From Brumimicrobium sp964585545 (lineage in GTDB: Bacteria > Bacteroidota > Bacteroidia > Flavobacteriales_D > Crocinitomicaceae): a stretch of DNA of 64,000 nucleotides. The notes beneath the pieces were generated by a model that did no database searches, was not told where the DNA came from, and saw only the letters and a program-made list of their open reading frames with translations. Location of the stretch: positions 46,354 through 110,353 of the forward strand of contig CAZPDT010000012.1 in assembly GCA_964585545.1 (NCBI GenBank). Reading direction: 5' to 3'. How positions within the stretch are numbered: position 1 is the stretch's first letter; each line of letters begins with the position of its first letter. Both the position numbers and the translations under genes were made by a program. Positions 17,861 to 26,143 of this stretch are shown here, one piece after another.

Positions 17861-19057
17861 TTATTTAACAAAGATAAGACTTGAGCAGTTTCCACCAAAT
17901 CCAAATGAGTTGGAAAGCACAGTAGAAATTTCTTTTTTCTTTAATTCCAAATTGGGAATCAAGTCAAATTCTTGCATTTTCTGATTAAAATTTAAACTTG
18001 GGAGAAGCAAACCTTCTCTCAGAGCAAAAATACTGAAAACAGCTTCAATCGCTGCTGCGGCGGCTAAAGTATGTCCAGTAAACGGTTTTGTTGAACTGAA
18101 TTCAGGAACTTTCCCTTCAAAAATCTCAATCATTGCTCTACCTTCAGATAAATCATTATTTCGTGTAGCCGTACCATGGGCGTTTACATAATCAATAACA
18201 TTTGGTGAAAGTTGTGCAACTTGAAAAGCTTTTTTCATTGACAAATAAGCGCCCTCTCCGTTTTCGGAAGAAGCTGTTTGATGAAATGCATCATTTGCAT
18301 TGGCATATCCCTTCAAGTAGGCAATGGGTTCCTTGTTGCGTTGTGTATATGATTTTTCAGATTCGAGAACAAGATAAGCAGCGCCTTCCCCAAGGTTTAA
18401 ACCTTGTCTATTGTCGTCGAAAGGTTGATTATAAGTCGGAGAAAGAATCATGAGCGTATTGAAACCATTCATTGTAAATTTACAAAGTCCGTCCATTCCT
18501 CCTACAATCACCTTATCTAAGCGTCCACTTTTAATCATTCTAGCGCCAAACATTATTGCATTAGCAGCCGATGAACATGCAGTGCTAATTGTTGTTGCAT
18601 AGCCTTTAACGCCAAGGTGCTCACAGATCAGATTGGTATTGCTTCCCGCATCATGTACTTCAATATAATGTTGGTACTGCTCTTCGTGCTCAAAAATATT
18701 GTAATACTTTTCGATGATGTCCATCCCTCCCACAGTTGTGGCATTAATAAAACCAACATTAGGGTCTTTATGAATATCAATTCCTGCATCATTTATTGCT
18801 TCTTTTGCCGCAATTGTAGCCAACATAGAAGTGCGCGAAAAATCATTAATTTCTGAAGTGACACCGATTGATTCCAAGAGTTCTTTATTGGATTTCTTAA
18901 TTTCTCCAACAAGAATTTTATCTCTTAATTTTGTATCTAAATTCTCAACTTTAGAAATACCGTGTTGCTTTCCTAATATAGATTTTAGGTTTTCTTCGGT
19001 ATTCATTCCAATTGCTGAAACTATACCCATTCCGGTTATAGCCATCTTTGAATCCAT
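17861..19057 (-). CDS. Beta-ketoacyl-ACP synthase, FabF type (ApeO-like)
   Basis: This 398-residue ketosynthase has a complete catalytic triad: Cys161 in STACSSAAN, the His of NAHGTATRNND, and the His of TGHTLAAAA. It should condense malonyl-ACP onto the growing aryl-polyenoyl chain. Its neighbour downstream is the cysteine-less partner, 18 bp away counted from that gene's ATG, so the two probably form a KS-CLF heterodimer. It follows the ACP gene by 4 bp. Confidence 0.9.
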   Translation of the reverse strand: MDSKMAITGMGIVSAIGMNTEENLKSILGKQHGISKVENLDTKLRDKILVGEIKKSNKELLESIGVTSEINDFSRTSMLATIAAKEAINDAGIDIHKDPNVGFINATTVGGMDIIEKYYNIFEHEEQYQHYIEVHDAGSNTNLICEHLGVKGYATTISTACSSAANAIMFGARMIKSGRLDKVIVGGMDGLCKFTMNGFNTLMILSPTYNQPFDDNRQGLNLGEGAAYLVLESEKSYTQRNKEPIAYLKGYANANDAFHQTASSENGEGAYLSMKKAFQVAQLSPNVIDYVNAHGTATRNNDLSEGRAMIEIFEGKVPEFSSTKPFTGHTLAAAAAIEAVFSIFALREGLLLPSLNFNQKMQEFDLIPNLELKKKEISTVLSNSFGFGGNCSSLIFVK

Positions 19058-19061
19058 GGCT

Positions 19062-19319
19062 TTACTTCGTTCTGTTTTCAGAAATAAATGCTGCCATTGT
19101 ATTTACACTTTCAAAAATTTTCTTCCCTTTTTTAGGATCATCCAGTTTGATTCCATAATCTCTATCCAGAATAATAATCAACTCCAAAGCATCGATAGAA
19201 TCTAAACCCAACCCTTCTCCAAAGAGCAGTTCATCGTCTTTTATATCAGTAATCGACAAATCTTCAAGGTTCAATGCTTCAATAATCTTTTCTTTTAATT
19301 CTGTTTTTAATTCTTCCAT
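19062..19319 (-). CDS. Acyl carrier protein of the pigment pathway
   Basis: This 85-residue acidic helical protein carries the phosphopantetheine attachment serine at Ser41 in GLGLDSIDALEL. The phosphopantetheinyl transferase encoded at 28275-28820 probably activates it. It is the only ACP visible in the locus, whereas many aryl-polyene clusters have two, so it may serve both the polyene and the resorcinol branches. It is tightly packed between the ketosynthase-like gene and FabF-like gene. Confidence 0.9.
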   Translation of the reverse strand: MEELKTELKEKIIEALNLEDLSITDIKDDELLFGEGLGLDSIDALELIIILDRDYGIKLDDPKKGKKIFESVNTMAAFISENRTK

Positions 19320-19322
19320 CTG

Positions 19323-19925
19323 TTATATTAATTTTAATAAGTTCTCCTTGGTAAAATCTATACCCATTCCTTGCCCAACAACAAATACAAATGCGTTATA
19401 ATCGTTTTCAAAAATTTCAACCCATCCGCAGAGTACCGATTTTGACTTGCCAAACATAGTTAAACTATTGGTATAATCAATTAGAAAACCCGGATTAAAG
19501 TCATCAAAGATAAAAAAAGAATTCTCACTTTTCAATTTATATTTAATACTTATTTCTCCTATTGCGATATTCGGCAAAGTGTACACAAAATTAGCAGGGC
19601 TTGCATAATTATTTTTAGCTTGAGAAATTGACTTTTGATGGACCAAATCAATATCTATACAAGAAGATTTATTGGACAATATAACTGCTGTGTGTTGGTC
19701 GATTTTCCCATCCATTTTTTCAAATAAAATACTGCTCGCAACCAAGGACAGTTTTGAAAGTGGATCCATCTTATAAAATTTAGGATAGTCCATTTCAAAA
19801 TGTTTATATACATTTTTTATAAACGTTTGAAAATCATTAGAAGCTTCTTCTGAATAGCATTCTACTCCATCAAAAAATACTTTTTGATTCTTTATATTGC
19901 AATAATGTTTGATTTTATTCTCCAT
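19323..19925 (-). CDS. Stand-alone ketosynthase-like N-terminal domain protein
   Basis: This protein of about 200 residues resembles the Ketoacyl-synt_2 (PF13723) type: an N-terminal ketosynthase half containing HTAVILSNKSSCIDID and SPANFVYTLPNIAIGEIS, but without the catalytic Cys/His/His set. Such short proteins occur in aryl-polyene loci next to the ACP and KS genes; their role is unclear. The ATG at 19925 is chosen over a TTG one codon upstream. It overlaps the upstream KS gene by 11 nt. Confidence 0.6.
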   Translation of the reverse strand: MENKIKHYCNIKNQKVFFDGVECYSEEASNDFQTFIKNVYKHFEMDYPKFYKMDPLSKLSLVASSILFEKMDGKIDQHTAVILSNKSSCIDIDLVHQKSISQAKNNYASPANFVYTLPNIAIGEISIKYKLKSENSFFIFDDFNPGFLIDYTNSLTMFGKSKSVLCGWVEIFENDYNAFVFVVGQGMGIDFTKENLLKLI

Positions 19926-21084
19926 CAACCTCTATTTTTTTGAAGATGACCGCAGTATTGGAACCGCCAAAACCAGAAGCTGTTTTCAACACTAAGTTTA
20001 TAGGCTGTTCAATTGGTTTTGTAGTAATGTTTAAAGGTAAAGTCAGACCGTGTTCTTCATATCCAATTGAAACCGGTATTGCATTTTCCTGAGCAAAAGC
20101 CAGTGCAATAACCGTCTCTAATAGTCCAGCTGCTCCCAAAGTATGACCAAAGTAACCTTTTAAACTAAAAGTTGGTGTTTGCTCTAACTTTAAACGGTTG
20201 AATGCTTGTGCCTCCATCTCGTCATTGTACATTGTCGCTGTTCCATGAGATGAAATCATATCTATTTCGGAAGGTTTTATGTTTTCTTCGTCCATTGCGT
20301 TGCGAATACTTTGAAAAAGCCCCTCTCCTGTTCGCGATGGTCCAGAAATATGGTTGGCATCATTTATTGAACTGTCTCCAATAACTTCAAAACATGACGA
20401 AGATGATAACATATCCTTTTCTCGTGTAACAAAAATTGCTGCTGCTGCTTCTCCAAGTGAAATTCCGTCTCTTTTTTTATCATAAGGTTTACACGGTTCA
20501 CCGCTTACTGCTTGAAAAGACTGAAAGCCTGAAAAAACAAATCTCGAAAAGAGGTCTCCACCAACAACTATCGCATGTTTGAACTTTCCAATTTTAATGA
20601 GACTTTTCGCAACGGATATAGCCATAACACCTGAAACACAAGCGTTAGACAAAACAATTGGCTCTGTATTTATTGCCAATGCATCTCCAATTTTCTTTGC
20701 CAGTTGATGTAGGTAATAAGCGTTAATATCCTCTTTTTCTAAAGCATTGATGTTTCCTTTGGTACTGGAGATGATCAACCCACAATCATCATTTATTGCA
20801 GCGCTAAATTTGGATTTTATTTTATCTACAACGAGAAGCATCATCTTCTCTAAGGTAGAGTATTCGCCCTTCAATTGGAGTTGATTGAAAGATTGGTTCA
20901 AGGCAGATTGATCAATAACACCACCAACGAAAGCAGTATCATCAATAGTGTCATCTTGCACTTTAACAAGCGCTGTTTTTCCGTCTTTTATTGCTTTAAT
21001 ATTCGAAGGCAAGTCAAACCCCAAAGGTGTCAAACAAGCCCCTCCAGAGACATAAATCGGTATTTTATCCTTTAACTTGTTCAC
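19915..21084 (-). CDS. Beta-ketoacyl-ACP synthase, second active KS (ApeR-like)
   Basis: This 389-residue ketosynthase has Cys149 in LSNACVSGVMA, the His of SSHGTATMYND and the His of FGHTLGAAG, so it should be catalytically competent. It is distinct from the FabF-like enzyme at 17861-19057 and may perform the first condensation or feed another branch. The start codon is GTG. The reading frame overlaps the thioesterase gene by 4 nt and the KS-like half-gene by 11 nt. Confidence 0.85.
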   Translation of the reverse strand: MNKLKDKIPIYVSGGACLTPLGFDLPSNIKAIKDGKTALVKVQDDTIDDTAFVGGVIDQSALNQSFNQLQLKGEYSTLEKMMLLVVDKIKSKFSAAINDDCGLIISSTKGNINALEKEDINAYYLHQLAKKIGDALAINTEPIVLSNACVSGVMAISVAKSLIKIGKFKHAIVVGGDLFSRFVFSGFQSFQAVSGEPCKPYDKKRDGISLGEAAAAIFVTREKDMLSSSSCFEVIGDSSINDANHISGPSRTGEGLFQSIRNAMDEENIKPSEIDMISSHGTATMYNDEMEAQAFNRLKLEQTPTFSLKGYFGHTLGAAGLLETVIALAFAQENAIPVSIGYEEHGLTLPLNITTKPIEQPINLVLKTASGFGGSNTAVIFKKIEVDGE

Positions 21085-21533
21085 GATTTATAAAAATTCA
21101 CCTTTTCTTTCCATTCATTATAAAATTGAGGTAAATACAGCATCATTCTTCCTTCTAAATTGAGAAATACCTGAATTGTTTTTCCTTCGCAGACCAATTT
21201 ATTGTCTTCATTATAAATTTCATAAAGGTGAACAATTTTTGCAGCGGGTTGATCTATAATAAAGGTTTTGATTGTATAAATTTCTCCGTATTTTAAAGGC
21301 AATTTATAGTCACACTCAACATTGACAATTGGTGTTGTATATTGATTTTCTTTTATTTCAAGATAGCCAATACCATGCTTTCTACCAAAGGCTTCCCTCC
21401 CTTCTTCAAAGAAAGAAATATAATTGCCGTGCCACACAATTCCCAACGCATCTACTTCGTTAAATTTCACCCTGGCTGAATAATCAGTAGTGAGATGGTG
21501 TACCCTTTTATTTTTGGTTGATTTTCTTCTCAT
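21081..21533 (-). CDS. 4-hydroxybenzoyl-CoA-thioesterase-family hotdog protein
   Basis: This hotdog protein of about 150 residues has the 4HBT signature FNEVDALGIVWHGNY, where the Asp is the usual catalytic residue. It may release aryl or acyl chains from ACP/CoA, or edit stalled intermediates (ApeK-like). I prefer the ATG at 21533; a TTG 12 nt upstream is also in frame. The start lies inside the end of the ABC permease gene. Confidence 0.8.
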   Translation of the reverse strand: MRRKSTKNKRVHHLTTDYSARVKFNEVDALGIVWHGNYISFFEEGREAFGRKHGIGYLEIKENQYTTPIVNVECDYKLPLKYGEIYTIKTFIIDQPAAKIVHLYEIYNEDNKLVCEGKTIQVFLNLEGRMMLYLPQFYNEWKEKVNFYKS

Positions 21534-22788
21534 AAAAAATAGCAATTAAAATATTAACAAAAAAGAAGCCCAACAACAACAATAGAAAAGGGGCCAATTC
21601 TATAAAACCAGCGTCTCTTAACAAAACGTTGTAAAACCCTTCCAATCCCCAATTCATAGGCGAAATTCTAGCAATCAATTGTATTGAATCGGGCATGGCA
21701 AAGACAGGAAACCAAAGTCCACCAACGGCTGCTAAAATCACTACAGAAGTTGCTCCAAAAGGCGCTGCTTGCTCATGGGTTTTGGCTAAAGTTCCGATTA
21801 AAACGCCAAATCCAATGGCCGCCAATCCAGAAAACAAAGCGACTATACTCAATGCAATAAACTTCCCTTCAATATGTAATGCTGGCAGTCCAATCATTGG
21901 GAACAGATAGATACTGACCAAAAGCATAAGGTAAAACTGTATCATACAGACAAAAAGATAAACAAGAATTTTACTCATCATTAAGTAAGAAAACGGTACA
22001 GGTAAAGTTTTCAATCGAATATAGGTGCCTTGATTCTTTTCTTTTACAATATTAATTGATAGCGGCAAAATAATAAAGAAGATGGCAAATAAGGTCCAAG
22101 CAGGAAGATTGTGTTGAACAGCATTGGGCACCATATTTTCTTTGTTTACAGAAACTGAACGTTCTTTAAAAACAATCAATTTGGTTTTGGTAATGAAACT
22201 CAAATCAGTATCAAATTCTTTCTCGAAAGTACTGTATATAGATTTTGTTTCGAGTTTGGAAATCATATTTTGAATCGCCCCTTTCAAGGTTAATCGAATG
22301 TTGGCATTAATTGCAGGGTCAAAATAAATCTCTACTTCTTTGGGCACATATTGAATGGTTGCTATCGTATCCAGTACTTCTCTATCAGGCACAACTTTGT
22401 CCAAAAGCTTTGAAACATGAATATTGGTTTGTCTTTCAATGGAGGCTGAAAAATTTTCAGGAATAACAATTAATATCTTTTGTTTTCCTGTTTTTATGAG
22501 TTCTTTACCTTGCGTTCCAGAAATGGCCTTCCCGTCAATTTTCGATATAATATTGAGGTTGTTATTTTCTTTTAAATTGGAAATAACCTGTTGAGATAAA
22601 TCTCCATCATCTTTGTTAGAGACCAAAATGGGCAATTCCAGTGCTCCAGTGGAGTTCTCTACACTGTTTTGAATAAAGGTAATGGTAATGATCAGCACAA
22701 CTGGCATTAGAAAAATAATAGCAAAGCCGAGTAAATCCCTTTGTAAGAGTCTTAATTCTTTTATTATGGCATAAAGTATTTTATACAT
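21508..22788 (-). CDS. ABC-2 type transporter permease
   Basis: This 426-residue permease has one N-terminal TM (residues about 20-40), a long extracytoplasmic region, and a cluster of five to six TMs from about 230 to 420 ending near the C-terminus. This is the ABC-2 / DrrB-like layout. It overlaps the ATPase gene by 8 nt and makes an exporter with it. A role in pigment or precursor export is inferred from position. Confidence 0.85.
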   Translation of the reverse strand: MYKILYAIIKELRLLQRDLLGFAIIFLMPVVLIITITFIQNSVENSTGALELPILVSNKDDGDLSQQVISNLKENNNLNIISKIDGKAISGTQGKELIKTGKQKILIVIPENFSASIERQTNIHVSKLLDKVVPDREVLDTIATIQYVPKEVEIYFDPAINANIRLTLKGAIQNMISKLETKSIYSTFEKEFDTDLSFITKTKLIVFKERSVSVNKENMVPNAVQHNLPAWTLFAIFFIILPLSINIVKEKNQGTYIRLKTLPVPFSYLMMSKILVYLFVCMIQFYLMLLVSIYLFPMIGLPALHIEGKFIALSIVALFSGLAAIGFGVLIGTLAKTHEQAAPFGATSVVILAAVGGLWFPVFAMPDSIQLIARISPMNWGLEGFYNVLLRDAGFIELAPFLLLLLGFFFVNILIAIFYEKKINQK

Positions 22789-23533
22789 AATTTACCCCTT
22801 GACTATTTGTGTTTTCAATAAAAATTTCTTCAAGCGATTTCAGTTTACCATTGCTCATTAAAACCTCCTGAGTAAGGCCTTCTAGCTTGATTTTTCCATT
22901 ATCAATAATCGCTACTCTTGTGCAAAAAGATTGTGCTTCATGCAGGATGTGAGAGCTATAAACAATTGTTGTTCCTCTATCATTCAGTGTTTTCAGATAT
23001 TCAATAATATGGTGTTTTGAATGAACATCTACGCCAACAGTGGGTTCATCTAAAAAAATAACATCTGGTCGATGCAAAACACCCGCCAGTAAATTAATTC
23101 TCCTTTTCATTCCTCCAGAATATGTGTCTATTCTTTTATTGGCAAACTTTGTGAGTCCCATTTGTGCAATGCCCTCATCAATTCTTTTTTTCAATTCTGG
23201 ATTTCTCACACCGTACATGCTTCCAAAGAAGCGCAAATTCTCTTTGGCTGTAAGTTTTGGATACAAAGCATATTCTTGTGGCACAACTCCAATTAATGCC
23301 CTAATGTTTTTGATGTATCTTCTGATTTCATAACCTTCAACGAAGACAGTTCCAGCATTGGGACGAATCAATCCAGTTAAAATGGAAATTAGAGTGGTTT
23401 TTCCAGCACCATTGGGGCCTAGAAGTCCAAAAACATCCCCTTTATTAATGGTCAAACTTAAATCGTCAATAGCATTAAAGTCGGTTTCTGGATAACTGAG
23501 AATTAAATTTTCTATTTCTATACTTTTCTCCAT
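22781..23533 (-). CDS. ABC transporter ATP-binding protein (DrrA/CcmA type)
   Basis: This 250-residue ATPase has Walker A GPNGAGKTT, signature TYSGGMKRR, Walker B VIFLDEPTVGVD and the switch His in YSSHILHEAQ. It forms an exporter with the ABC-2 permease encoded downstream. Its start overlaps the stop of the BtrH-like gene by one base (TAATG), so the two are translationally coupled. Confidence 0.92.
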   Translation of the reverse strand: MEKSIEIENLILSYPETDFNAIDDLSLTINKGDVFGLLGPNGAGKTTLISILTGLIRPNAGTVFVEGYEIRRYIKNIRALIGVVPQEYALYPKLTAKENLRFFGSMYGVRNPELKKRIDEGIAQMGLTKFANKRIDTYSGGMKRRINLLAGVLHRPDVIFLDEPTVGVDVHSKHHIIEYLKTLNDRGTTIVYSSHILHEAQSFCTRVAIIDNGKIKLEGLTQEVLMSNGKLKSLEEIFIENTNSQGVNYV

Positions 23534-24534
23534 TATTTTATCGCCTTTTTCAAATCAATAAAAAATTGTTTTTCTTTTGAAGCGATATCCAACATAATTT
23601 CAGATAAATTAAAATAAGCATTTTTATCATCATTCCGTTTTTTACAGATGCGAGATGCTTCAACAGCAAACATTCTCCATTCATCACCTATATCCGTCAT
23701 GCGAGAAGAGAAATCGAGTAAATTGGGTTGATTGAGCATATCTGCGGCCTCTTGCAAGAAAGCGGAATAAATAAATCGAAATCCACCTCCTCCGGTACCA
23801 ATTTCCTCTTGCATTCGAATGATCTGGGCCAAATAATAATTCGCTTTTTTTGTACCTTCTTTCTCCACCCAATTTGGAATTTTTTTTGCGACATGCTTAA
23901 TTCCATTAGCTCCCACAAAAGGAACTGGTGCCAACATATCATTTACCGTTCTCGAGATGCCAGAACGTATTGCCTTGGGAAAATCAAAATGATTGGGAAT
24001 TTCGACAGGATAATACATGTGACCTCTTGGTGAAAACACTCCTTTTGTAAAACGGGTTTTTGTAAGTTCCTCTTTTGTTAAAGTAGTTGTAAACTCCATT
24101 ACAGGGTCACTAATTAAGTATTCATTTCCTTCCTTTCCGTAAACGACAATATTATGGGCATTAAAGTGAAAGCGATATTCGTCAGGTAAATAAGGCAGAT
24201 GATATACACCTACTTGAAGTCCTGTCACCACACCATTTGCCAAGTTTCTATCCAATGCTTCAAAAGACTTGTTGACGTTAGAGAAGTGTTCTCTTTTAAT
24301 CTTGATGTCGAGTCTTTTTGCTGCCCTAGAAAATATCCACCCCGGCATGGGTCGATAACTGATTGCAGGAGCTTGGTTTACTTTAAGAAAGGGAATGTAT
24401 ATGTAAAACAAACCAGCTCCAATACCAAAAACTAAAGGTTCGTTAACATCTACCCCATTAGATTGGAAAATACTTACAGCAGCTCCATTCTCACAATGTG
24501 CTGTTTGTCGATGATCGAAGGCCGTTTTATTCAT
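23533..24534 (-). CDS. BtrH-like acyltransferase (BtrH_N / DUF4872)
   Basis: This protein of about 333 residues opens with TAHCENGAAVSIFQSNG, the conserved start of BtrH N-terminal domains, with the candidate nucleophile Cys14; BtrH transfers an acyl group from an ACP in butirosin synthesis. The C-terminal half is DUF4872-like. In this locus it is the best candidate for joining ACP-bound aryl-polyene acid to the dialkylresorcinol, an inference from family chemistry. The ATG at 24534 is used; the frame opens with a TTG 9 nt earlier. It overlaps the upstream small gene by 8 nt. Confidence 0.7.
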   Translation of the reverse strand: MNKTAFDHRQTAHCENGAAVSIFQSNGVDVNEPLVFGIGAGLFYIYIPFLKVNQAPAISYRPMPGWIFSRAAKRLDIKIKREHFSNVNKSFEALDRNLANGVVTGLQVGVYHLPYLPDEYRFHFNAHNIVVYGKEGNEYLISDPVMEFTTTLTKEELTKTRFTKGVFSPRGHMYYPVEIPNHFDFPKAIRSGISRTVNDMLAPVPFVGANGIKHVAKKIPNWVEKEGTKKANYYLAQIIRMQEEIGTGGGGFRFIYSAFLQEAADMLNQPNLLDFSSRMTDIGDEWRMFAVEASRICKKRNDDKNAYFNLSEIMLDIASKEKQFFIDLKKAIK

Positions 24535-24928
24535 TAAAATCAACTAATTTATTCACGTCAATATCAAATATTTCAGCATATTTTTGCAAAACCTCCTTTT
24601 TTAATTTTTTGAATTTCCGAGGTTTAAAATGACGTTTTACAACCCATCTGGATTTTCCAACATAACCTGAAAGCACTGTTAAATCCATTTTTGTTTTCCA
24701 CATAAAATAATAAATTGGACTTTTTTTACCTTGAAGTACTTCTTGTCGTGCTTCTTCTATCAGTTCATTAAGGTTTTCCATTGTCAAATCTAAAGCAATG
24801 GATTTGGGTTCCCAACCAGTACTTAAACCTGTCGTGTATTTTCCGTCTTTACCTACGGCATAATTTACCTCTCTGATATTTTTATCTTCGAGTTTACTAC
24901 GGTCTTGTGGAATTTCACTTTTTTTCAT
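24527..24928 (-). CDS. Small basic protein heading the minus operon, possible DNA-binding
   Basis: This 133-residue protein has no family I can name. The C-terminal half (VLSGYVGKSRWVVKRHF, then a Lys/Arg-rich helix and YAEIFDIDVNKLVDF) has the rhythm of a helix-turn-helix XRE-like domain, whose last helix often ends in 'dvd.L'. It is the first gene behind the TATATTTG box at 24955-24962 and overlaps the BtrH-like gene, so it could be a local regulator. This is a suggestion, not a demonstrated function. Confidence 0.55.
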   Translation of the reverse strand: MKKSEIPQDRSKLEDKNIREVNYAVGKDGKYTTGLSTGWEPKSIALDLTMENLNELIEEARQEVLQGKKSPIYYFMWKTKMDLTVLSGYVGKSRWVVKRHFKPRKFKKLKKEVLQKYAEIFDIDVNKLVDFNE

Positions 24929-24954
24929 CAGTTAAAATACTCTCAATTGGACTG

Positions 24955-24962
24955 CAAATATA
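24955..24962 (-). promoter_or_regulatory. -7 element before the main minus-strand pigment operon
   Basis: TATATTTG on the minus strand fits TAnnTTTG and would start transcription about 20 nt before the ATG at 24928. No TTTG is seen at -33. It would drive the genes from 24928 down to 14818, all tightly spaced or overlapping. Confidence 0.55.
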
Positions 24963-24990
24963 GGTTATTTTTATGAAAATAAAGAGAAAA

Positions 24991-25016
24991 TTTATAAGGG
25001 TTTACCCTGAATGTTA
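24991..25016 (+). repeat. Intergenic repeat family copy
   Basis: GGGTTTACCCTGAAT at 24998-25012 matches the copy at 14756-14770 with one mismatch. It is palindromic around AGGGTTTACCCT. Confidence 0.4.
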
Positions 25017-25089
25017 CGGAACTCCATAAATACAAAAGCTCCGTTTGAAAAGAGAAAGCGATTCATGAATTATGAATAGTTCGGGTTAA
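25017..25089 (+). repeat. Composite intergenic repeat (modules B and A)
   Basis: This stretch contains module B (GAACTCCATAAATACAAAAG) followed by CCGTTTGAAA, the palindrome ATTCATGAAT at 25061-25070, and module A, GAATAGTTCGGGTTAA, at 25074-25089. The 16-bp core is identical to the copy at 42170-42185. Confidence 0.65.
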
Positions 25090-25172
25090 GAAGTTATAAA
25101 GCCCCCATTAAAAATCTACAATCTCCCATCTCCCATCTAAAATCTAAATTCTACCATCTAAAATAATGTGGG

Positions 25173-25613
25173 TTAAACCGTAATGATAAGATTGAGGAAG
25201 CAGTCGGCAACTTTTTTTTCATTATAATAAGTAAAACACTTTAAATCACAATTGTAAATATCGCCTACGACATGTTTCGATATAAGTGCTCCTTTTGTTT
25301 TTAAAAGTGCATTTACAGGCGGAAGCTGGTAAATTTCAACCTGTTTTATTTTGGATATATAGCCCAAAACTTTATACTCTTTATTTGATTTATTGGCTTC
25401 AAATTGAGGCCATCCAATAATGCCTGAGCAGGTTTGGGCAGCGTTTTCAATAATACCTACCTCATTTAAATAACCATCTTCGATAAAAATATTGTCTTCT
25501 TTAATTTTAAAATCGGTTTCAATGGTATGCTCATCAAGAAACAAAACATCATCTACCATAAGCATTGGTTCACGGTGGGGTAAAAATTTTCTAATGCTAA
25601 CAGGAAAATCCAT
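25173..25613 (-). CDS. ApeP-like hotdog dehydratase-family protein, copy 1
   Basis: This 146-residue protein has the layout of ApeP-type 3-hydroxyacyl-ACP dehydratases: LPHREPMLMVDD near the N-terminus and GIIENAAQTCSG in the central helix. It keeps the His of LPHR, the usual catalytic residue in this group. It is clearly a paralogue of the gene at 25706-26131. It probably provides dehydration during polyene synthesis. The 92-bp gap upstream has a weak TTG-N19-TACTTTA promoter. Confidence 0.75.
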   Translation of the reverse strand: MDFPVSIRKFLPHREPMLMVDDVLFLDEHTIETDFKIKEDNIFIEDGYLNEVGIIENAAQTCSGIIGWPQFEANKSNKEYKVLGYISKIKQVEIYQLPPVNALLKTKGALISKHVVGDIYNCDLKCFTYYNEKKVADCFLNLIITV

Positions 25614-25705
25614 TCTTAATTTCGAATAATATTTAAGTTAAAGTATCTCGTGCCTGTCCGCCAACAACACAATATTAAAATCGTTTGTTAACGACCAGCC
25701 AATAT

Positions 25706-26131
25706 CTATTCTGCAATAAAAGTTTTCATTTTGGCTTCTAAAAGCACCTCTTCATCTAAAAACACCTGTCCCCAGACCAACGTTATACCCATAAACTCCT
25801 TAATGATTTCAACCTTGGTTGTAATGTAACTGTTTTGTTCTGGACGCTTAAAAAGCTGAACATTACTAATTGTTCCAATATATCCTACGGGGGCTTCTTC
25901 CTCTTTTAAATAGAAATCATAACTGGTGTGAAGAGCAATTGATTGGGCAATATTCTCAATCAATCCAGAAACATTAAAGTATCCATCCTCAACAAACAAA
26001 TTGTCTGCTTTAATGGAAAACCCGGTTGTAATGCTCTCTTTAGAATAATCAAGTAAATCATTGACCATTACAAAAGGCTTTTTTTGTGGCAGTAACTCTT
26101 TGATTGTTTCTGTCGATACTATTGATTCCAT
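25706..26131 (-). CDS. ApeP-like hotdog protein, copy 2 (His of LPHR replaced)
   Basis: This 141-residue protein is homologous to the neighbour at 25173-25613 (shared IKADNLFVEDGY-like block and GLIENIAQS helix). The LPHR motif reads LPQK, so the usual His is absent while the Glu of the helix (ENIAQ) stays. It may be an inactive partner in a heterodimer or have a changed role. It starts 12 bp after DarB ends. Confidence 0.7.
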   Translation of the reverse strand: MESIVSTETIKELLPQKKPFVMVNDLLDYSKESITTGFSIKADNLFVEDGYFNVSGLIENIAQSIALHTSYDFYLKEEEAPVGYIGTISNVQLFKRPEQNSYITTKVEIIKEFMGITLVWGQVFLDEEVLLEAKMKTFIAE

Positions 26132-26143
26132 ATAAAATGGCTT

